From Verrucomicrobiales bacterium (GTDB lineage Bacteria > Verrucomicrobiota > Verrucomicrobiia > Limisphaerales > JAFMIX01), in contig JAFMIX010000014.1 of the NCBI GenBank assembly GCA_017853785.1, positions 1 to 16,772 of the forward strand: a stretch of DNA of 16,772 bases, written 5' to 3'. A program made the translations under genes and the position numbers. Within the stretch, counting starts at the first letter, position 1; each line of letters starts with the position of its first letter. Of this stretch, positions 13,426-16,772 are shown piece after piece. The notes under the pieces were generated by a model. The model saw only the letters and a program-made list of their open reading frames with translations. It ran no database searches and was not told the origin of the DNA.

Positions 13426-15165
13426 ATGCAGCTGATTTTCAGCAACAATGCCAATTTCGTGCACCGAGGGGCTTTCCTGATTGCTCGGATACTGTTCGGG
13501 TGTTTGGTCCTTACGGGGTTGGCGTCACCCGCGGAAATTGCTGTGCTTTCGATGGCCGTAGATGGCAAGGCGGTGCAGATATCATCTAATCGTCTGACGC
13601 AAATCGCTTACTCACCGGGATCAGTAGATATTAACTACGGATTGATTCAGCACGGCAAGCCGTTCTCGGATTCCATCCGAATCCGATGCAAGCTCGACGG
13701 GGTAGATGGCGGGTGGCGGGAGGGCGACTCCGGAGCATCTCAAATGCGACTCTCCATCGGATTTCTGGATGTTAGCGGCAATGAGGTAAAGCATGTGGAT
13801 TTTCTTGTCTCGGGGCAAAGCCCGGGGTGGACGGGCAGTTTTGAGACCTCGCCCATGCAACATCGTCGTGAAAAAGTCGTGGTGCCCTTGGGGGCGGCCA
13901 CCTTCTGGGTGGTGATTTCCTCTGCCGGCGGCCCCGAATCAATGGGCGTCTTCTTTGTCGCCAACCTTTCGGTGCAACGACTGGATTCGACTGATGGCGT
14001 TGCTGGGGATCTGTTGCAAACGAAATTAATAAGACCCGGACAGAATCCAGCAGGTTGGCGGCGGGACGGATTGCGCACCAGCATGGCCCAAGTTATCCAG
14101 ATCGGGGGCGATCAGTCAAAAACCGGGCTGGCTGTCGTGGACGATTATCCTGACGGTCATGCTCAATGGAATACGCTAAGGGGGCAGGGCCCGCAGGTAA
14201 GACCGCTTGATCTCCTGGTGTTGGAATGGGATGAGATGTTTAGCGTAGGAGCGGCCACCCCGGCTGCCGTTTCATACAAGAATCTCGCGCCCGGATTCTA
14301 TCGCTTAAATTTAAGCAGACTTTCACTAATGGGTGTGCCGACGGGGGACGAAGCCTCAATCGGATTTGAGGTACTCACTCCCTATTGGAGATCGCCTTGG
14401 TTCTGGGTTTCCGCCGCGCTATTGTCTGCCGGCATTGTGTTCGGAGGGTGGCGTTATCGCGAAGCGCGGCAGTTGCAATTGGAGAATGCCCGACTGGCAC
14501 AGCAACGAGCCTTGGAAGCCGAGCGGTTTCGCATCGCCCGGGATATTCACGACGATGTCGGGGCGAGAGTGACTCAAATATCCCTGCTAAGTTCGGCATC
14601 CGAGCAGAAGCCGGGGTTGAGCCCTGAAATCCGGGCGGATTTTGCAGCGGTGTGCGAGATGAGCCGCAGCTTGGTCGGGGCGTTGTATGAGACGGTTTGG
14701 GCCATCAGTCCGGAGAATGATCATCTAGATTCAGTGGGAACCTACATCTGTCAAATGGCCAACCAAATGTGCAGGCAAGCCGGGCTGAAGTGCCGGCTCC
14801 AGGTCCCCGACTTGCCACACGAAGTGCCAATCACGAGTAGTATTCGGCACAATCTGGTGATGACGGTAAAGGAATCCATCCATAACGTCATCAAGCACGC
14901 CGAGGCAACCGAGGTGCAAATCAAGGTTCAATTCGAAAACGGACTGCTTGCCATTGAAGTGAAAGACAATGGAAAAGGCTTTGACCCCTCCAATCGGCAA
15001 AAGGGAAATGGACTTTTGAACATGGAGCGGCGAATGTCAGCCTCTGGCGGGCGTTGGGCGCAAAGCTCCCAACCCGGCGAGGGGACTTGCGTTCGACTTG
15101 ACCTGAAATTACCGGGGAACGGTGGCTCGCAGAACGAACCCGGCACTGCCGCGATCAAAAAATGA
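13426..15165 (+). CDS. Membrane sensor histidine kinase (HisKA_3 type)
   Basis: A 579-residue sensor. An N-terminal hydrophobic stretch (about residues 16-33) is a likely signal sequence or anchor. A large extracytoplasmic region (about 38-325) ends in a Y_Y_Y-like beta segment (YKNLAPGFYRLNL). One transmembrane helix (about 326-346) is followed by a short coiled coil (QLENARLAQQRALEAERFR). The dimerisation domain carries the phosphoacceptor His375 (ARDIHDDVGARVTQ). The ATPase has an N-box near Asn487 (KESIHNVIKHA), a G1 box DNGKGFD (Asp514) and GNGLLNMERRM near 526. It phosphorylates the regulator encoded next, whose ATG overlaps its stop by 4 nt. The beta-propeller repeats common in Y_Y_Y sensors are absent. 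The ligand is unknown. Codon use is less GC-rich than in the genes upstream. About 200 bp before it hold no gene; I see no convincing promoter there. Confidence 0.9.
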   Translation: MQLIFSNNANFVHRGAFLIARILFGCLVLTGLASPAEIAVLSMAVDGKAVQISSNRLTQIAYSPGSVDINYGLIQHGKPFSDSIRIRCKLDGVDGGWREGDSGASQMRLSIGFLDVSGNEVKHVDFLVSGQSPGWTGSFETSPMQHRREKVVVPLGAATFWVVISSAGGPESMGVFFVANLSVQRLDSTDGVAGDLLQTKLIRPGQNPAGWRRDGLRTSMAQVIQIGGDQSKTGLAVVDDYPDGHAQWNTLRGQGPQVRPLDLLVLEWDEMFSVGAATPAAVSYKNLAPGFYRLNLSRLSLMGVPTGDEASIGFEVLTPYWRSPWFWVSAALLSAGIVFGGWRYREARQLQLENARLAQQRALEAERFRIARDIHDDVGARVTQISLLSSASEQKPGLSPEIRADFAAVCEMSRSLVGALYETVWAISPENDHLDSVGTYICQMANQMCRQAGLKCRLQVPDLPHEVPITSSIRHNLVMTVKESIHNVIKHAEATEVQIKVQFENGLLAIEVKDNGKGFDPSNRQKGNGLLNMERRMSASGGRWAQSSQPGEGTCVRLDLKLPGNGGSQNEPGTAAIKK

Positions 15166-15818
15166 GTCACAAAGCAAAAAAAAACCCCAAAGACCTGCGT
15201 CGCGTGGCCATCGTCGAGGACGACAGCGGACTGCGCCATCAGTTGGAAAAGATCCTCAAGCACGCCCAACATGCGACATGTGTCGGCAGTTACTGTTCGG
15301 CGGAGCAGGCTTTGGAAAAAATATACGAAGCCAAACCAGACGTTGTGCTGATGGACATCAATTTGCCTGGGATGTCCGGTATTGAGTGCGTGGCCCACCT
15401 GCGCAAGGCGTTGCCGGACGCCCATGTCATTATGCTGACGATTTACGAGGACAGTGATCGGATTTTCAGCGCCCTTCAAGCCGGGGCAGATGGCTACCTC
15501 GTGAAATCAAGCCCCACAGAAACGCTGCTTGAGGCGATTGAGGACGTCTATGTGGGCGGATCTCCCATGTCGAGCCACATTGCTCGTAAAGTTGTGCGCC
15601 AGTTTCGGGAGGCTGGTCCTGAGGCGAGTGACGCCGATAAGCTCGCCCCGCGAGAGCGGCAGGTGCTCGACTTTTTGGCTTCCGGTTATGTTTACAAGGA
15701 GATTGCTGACCAGATGGAAATCGGCACGGAAACCGTGAAAACTTACGTGAAGAGCATCTGCAAGAAACTGCATGTGCGCAACCGGCTCGAAGCGGTCGCG
15801 AAGTTTGGGCAACGGTAG
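15162..15818 (+). CDS. NarL/FixJ-family response regulator
   Basis: A 218-residue DNA-binding regulator. The receiver domain (about residues 12-130) has the acidic pocket E19-D20-D21, phosphoacceptor Asp65 (VVLMDINLPG), Thr93 and Lys115 (YLVKSS), so it should be phosphorylatable. The LuxR-type helix-turn-helix fills residues 161-215 (LAPRERQVLDFLASG and YKEIADQMEIGTETVKTYV). Its ATG overlaps the kinase stop (ATGA), which marks it as the cognate partner. The codons for residues 5-8 contain a run of nine A (15176-15184), unusual in this GC-rich setting. The target genes are unknown. The FucP-like permease, 211 bp downstream on the same strand, is the nearest candidate. Confidence 0.95.
   Translation: MSHKAKKNPKDLRRVAIVEDDSGLRHQLEKILKHAQHATCVGSYCSAEQALEKIYEAKPDVVLMDINLPGMSGIECVAHLRKALPDAHVIMLTIYEDSDRIFSALQAGADGYLVKSSPTETLLEAIEDVYVGGSPMSSHIARKVVRQFREAGPEASDADKLAPRERQVLDFLASGYVYKEIADQMEIGTETVKTYVKSICKKLHVRNRLEAVAKFGQR
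15176..15184 (+). repeat. Nine-A homopolymer in the response regulator's 5' coding region
   Basis: Nine consecutive A follow the codon GC at 15174-15175 and continue to the first C of AAC. In frame the segment reads AAA AAA AAC, so it also contains the heptamer A AAA AAC (15179-15185). Slippage by replication or transcription would disrupt the regulator at codon 6-8. Confidence 0.9.
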
Positions 15819-15919
15819 CTTTGCTCAGTGCTGCAAACACCTTCTTAGCCAGGTGGAGTCCACGACGCCGCATTTCCGAAGAACTATCATGGAATCCTAG
15901 CAACATCATCCTGTGGATA

Positions 15920-15939
15920 ACTCCCACCTTTGGGGGAGT
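15920..15939 (+). other. Hairpin in the leader between the regulator and the permease
   Basis: ACTCCC (15920-15925) and GGGAGT (15934-15939) pair, with CC/GG (15927-15928/15932-15933) extending the stem to 8 bp around a TTT loop, leaving A15926 bulged. It lies 101 bp after the regulator stop and 90 bp before the permease ATG. No T-tract follows. It could be a terminator, an attenuator or an operator; nothing in the sequence decides. Confidence 0.4.
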
Positions 15940-15966
15940 AGGCATGGCCCATGGTGAAGAGTAGGC

Positions 15967-15994
15967 TTGCGCCGAATACGGTTCGCTGTTAGGA
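15967..15994 (+). promoter_or_regulatory. Weak candidate promoter for the sugar permease
   Basis: TTGCGC (15967-15972) and TTAGGA (15989-15994) are 16 bp apart, 35 nt before the permease ATG. Both boxes match poorly, but it is the best pair in the 211-bp gap between the regulator and the permease. A regulator-activated promoter would be expected to have a poor -35. Confidence 0.25.
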
Positions 15995-16029
15995 AATCAG
16001 GAACCTCAATCAATTGACCAGAAACGATC

Positions 16030-16772
16030 ATGGCCTCAATCACCCCCTCCAGCACCTCTGTCACCACCAATAATGGCGCAAATTTTCGCGGACCATTCGC
16101 GATCATGACCAGCCTCTTTTTTCTCTGGGGCTTCATGACCGTGTTCAACGACATTCTGATTCCTCGGTTCAAGGAGGCCTTCACGCTGACCTATTTTCAG
16201 GCGATGCTGGTCCAGTTCGCTTTCTTTGGCGCCTACTTTGTCGGCTCGCTCCTTTACTTTCTCATTTCCGCCACGACCGGCGATCCCATTGCCAAGATTG
16301 GTTACAAGAATGGCGTCGTGATCGGCCTGCTCATCTCCGCCACGGGCAGCGCGCTGTTCTGGCCGGCGGCGGCGGCCATGTCCTATCCGATGTTTCTCAT
16401 GGCGCTGTTCATTGTGGGCCTCGGTTTTGCCATGTTGCAAATCGCCGCCAATCCCTACGTCACTATTCTCGGCCCGGAAAAGACCGCTTCGTCCCGGTTG
16501 AATCTAGCCCAAGGTTTCAACTCCATCGGCACGACCATCGGGCCGATCATCGGTGGCTGGCTGATTTTTCAATACTTCGCCAAGACCGGCGCCCACGGGG
16601 CAGATTCGGTCAAGCTGCCCTATCTGGCCTTCTGTATCGTGTTCGTGGTGCTGGCGGTGATCTTCTTCTTCATCCACCTGCCGCATGTCGGTGAGGGGAA
16701 GATCGAGCGCGGCGCGGGCGCGTTGAAATTTCCGCACGTGGTGCTCGGCGTCATTGCCATCTTCATGTATGT
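16030..16772 (+). CDS. FucP-family sugar:H+ symporter, 3' end outside window
   Basis: The open frame starts with ATG at 16030 (MASITPSST) and runs off the window after 247 complete codons with no stop; family members are about 400-440 residues. Residues about 19-45 form the first helix with the FucP/GluP hallmark FFLWGFMTVFNDILIP. The second helix carries QFAFFGAYFVGSLLYF, and another hallmark is QIAANPYVTILGP. The family imports L-fucose, galactose, glucose or related sugars with protons; the substrate cannot be read from this part. A soluble stretch (about 225-235) leads to another helix at the cut end. It sits downstream of a kinase/regulator pair, which may control it. No Shine-Dalgarno site is clear. 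Confidence 0.9.
   Translation, partial: MASITPSSTSVTTNNGANFRGPFAIMTSLFFLWGFMTVFNDILIPRFKEAFTLTYFQAMLVQFAFFGAYFVGSLLYFLISATTGDPIAKIGYKNGVVIGLLISATGSALFWPAAAAMSYPMFLMALFIVGLGFAMLQIAANPYVTILGPEKTASSRLNLAQGFNSIGTTIGPIIGGWLIFQYFAKTGAHGADSVKLPYLAFCIVFVVLAVIFFFIHLPHVGEGKIERGAGALKFPHVVLGVIAIFMY

Noticed and set aside
15122..15385. A programmed -1 frameshift product from the A AAA AAC site of the regulator.
   Set aside because: The -1 frame yields only about 67 basic, shadow-like residues before a stop, with no domain, and I saw no downstream pseudoknot.
1..16772. CRISPR arrays, tRNA or rRNA genes, insertion sequences, toxin-antitoxin or phage-defence genes.
   Set aside because: No regularly spaced direct repeats, cloverleaf segments, transposase motifs or defence domains were seen on either strand.

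Overview
This is a GC-rich bacterial chromosome segment of about 16.8 kb, mostly conserved housekeeping genes. The gene set suggests a Gram-negative, PVC-type bacterium. The evidence is a signal-peptide-bearing SurA/PpiC-like foldase, a periplasmic-sensor kinase paired with a NarL-type regulator, a FucP-type sugar permease, cdaA-cdaR-glmM, and near-absence of Shine-Dalgarno sites. Verrucomicrobiota (Pedosphaera/Limisphaera-like) is my best guess from protein style. It is an inference and I could not test it by search.

Layout. Bases 1-4022 (+) hold the 3' part of serA, a secreted parvulin-type prolyl isomerase ending in a clear terminator, and tyrS. A class-3 aldehyde dehydrogenase (-) converges on tyrS across a short hairpin and diverges from a small secreted TPR-like protein (+). 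Bases 6299-9827 (-) form a tight operon folP-cdaA-cdaR-glmM, covering folate synthesis, c-di-AMP synthesis and its membrane regulator, and the first committed step towards UDP-GlcNAc. A YihY/BrkB-type membrane protein with an unusual insertion and tail diverges from folP. Bases 11657-12217 hold a decayed, unrecognised gene on the minus strand. Then comes purU (+), apparently preceded by a 19-codon ORF whose stop overlaps its start. From 13.4 kb the codon use is visibly less GC-rich: a sensor histidine kinase and its response regulator overlap by 4 nt, followed after about 210 bp by a FucP-family sugar permease cut off by the window end.

How the genes fit together. The folP-cdaA-cdaR-glmM block joins two arrangements known separately elsewhere (folP-glmM in enterobacteria, cdaA-cdaR-glmM in Firmicutes) and suggests co-control of cell-wall precursor supply and c-di-AMP. 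serA (serine, hence one-carbon units), folP and purU are all linked to one-carbon/folate metabolism, but they are not in one operon. The two-component pair may control the adjacent sugar permease.

A recurrent pattern is a promoter-like -35/-10 pair ending only 8-11 nt before the start codon (tyrS, TPR gene, YihY gene, the small ORF before purU), which suggests leaderless or nearly leaderless mRNAs. I saw no CRISPR array, tRNA, rRNA, insertion sequence, prophage or defence system. I did not find a convincing new multi-gene system; the findings are local oddities in an otherwise ordinary region.
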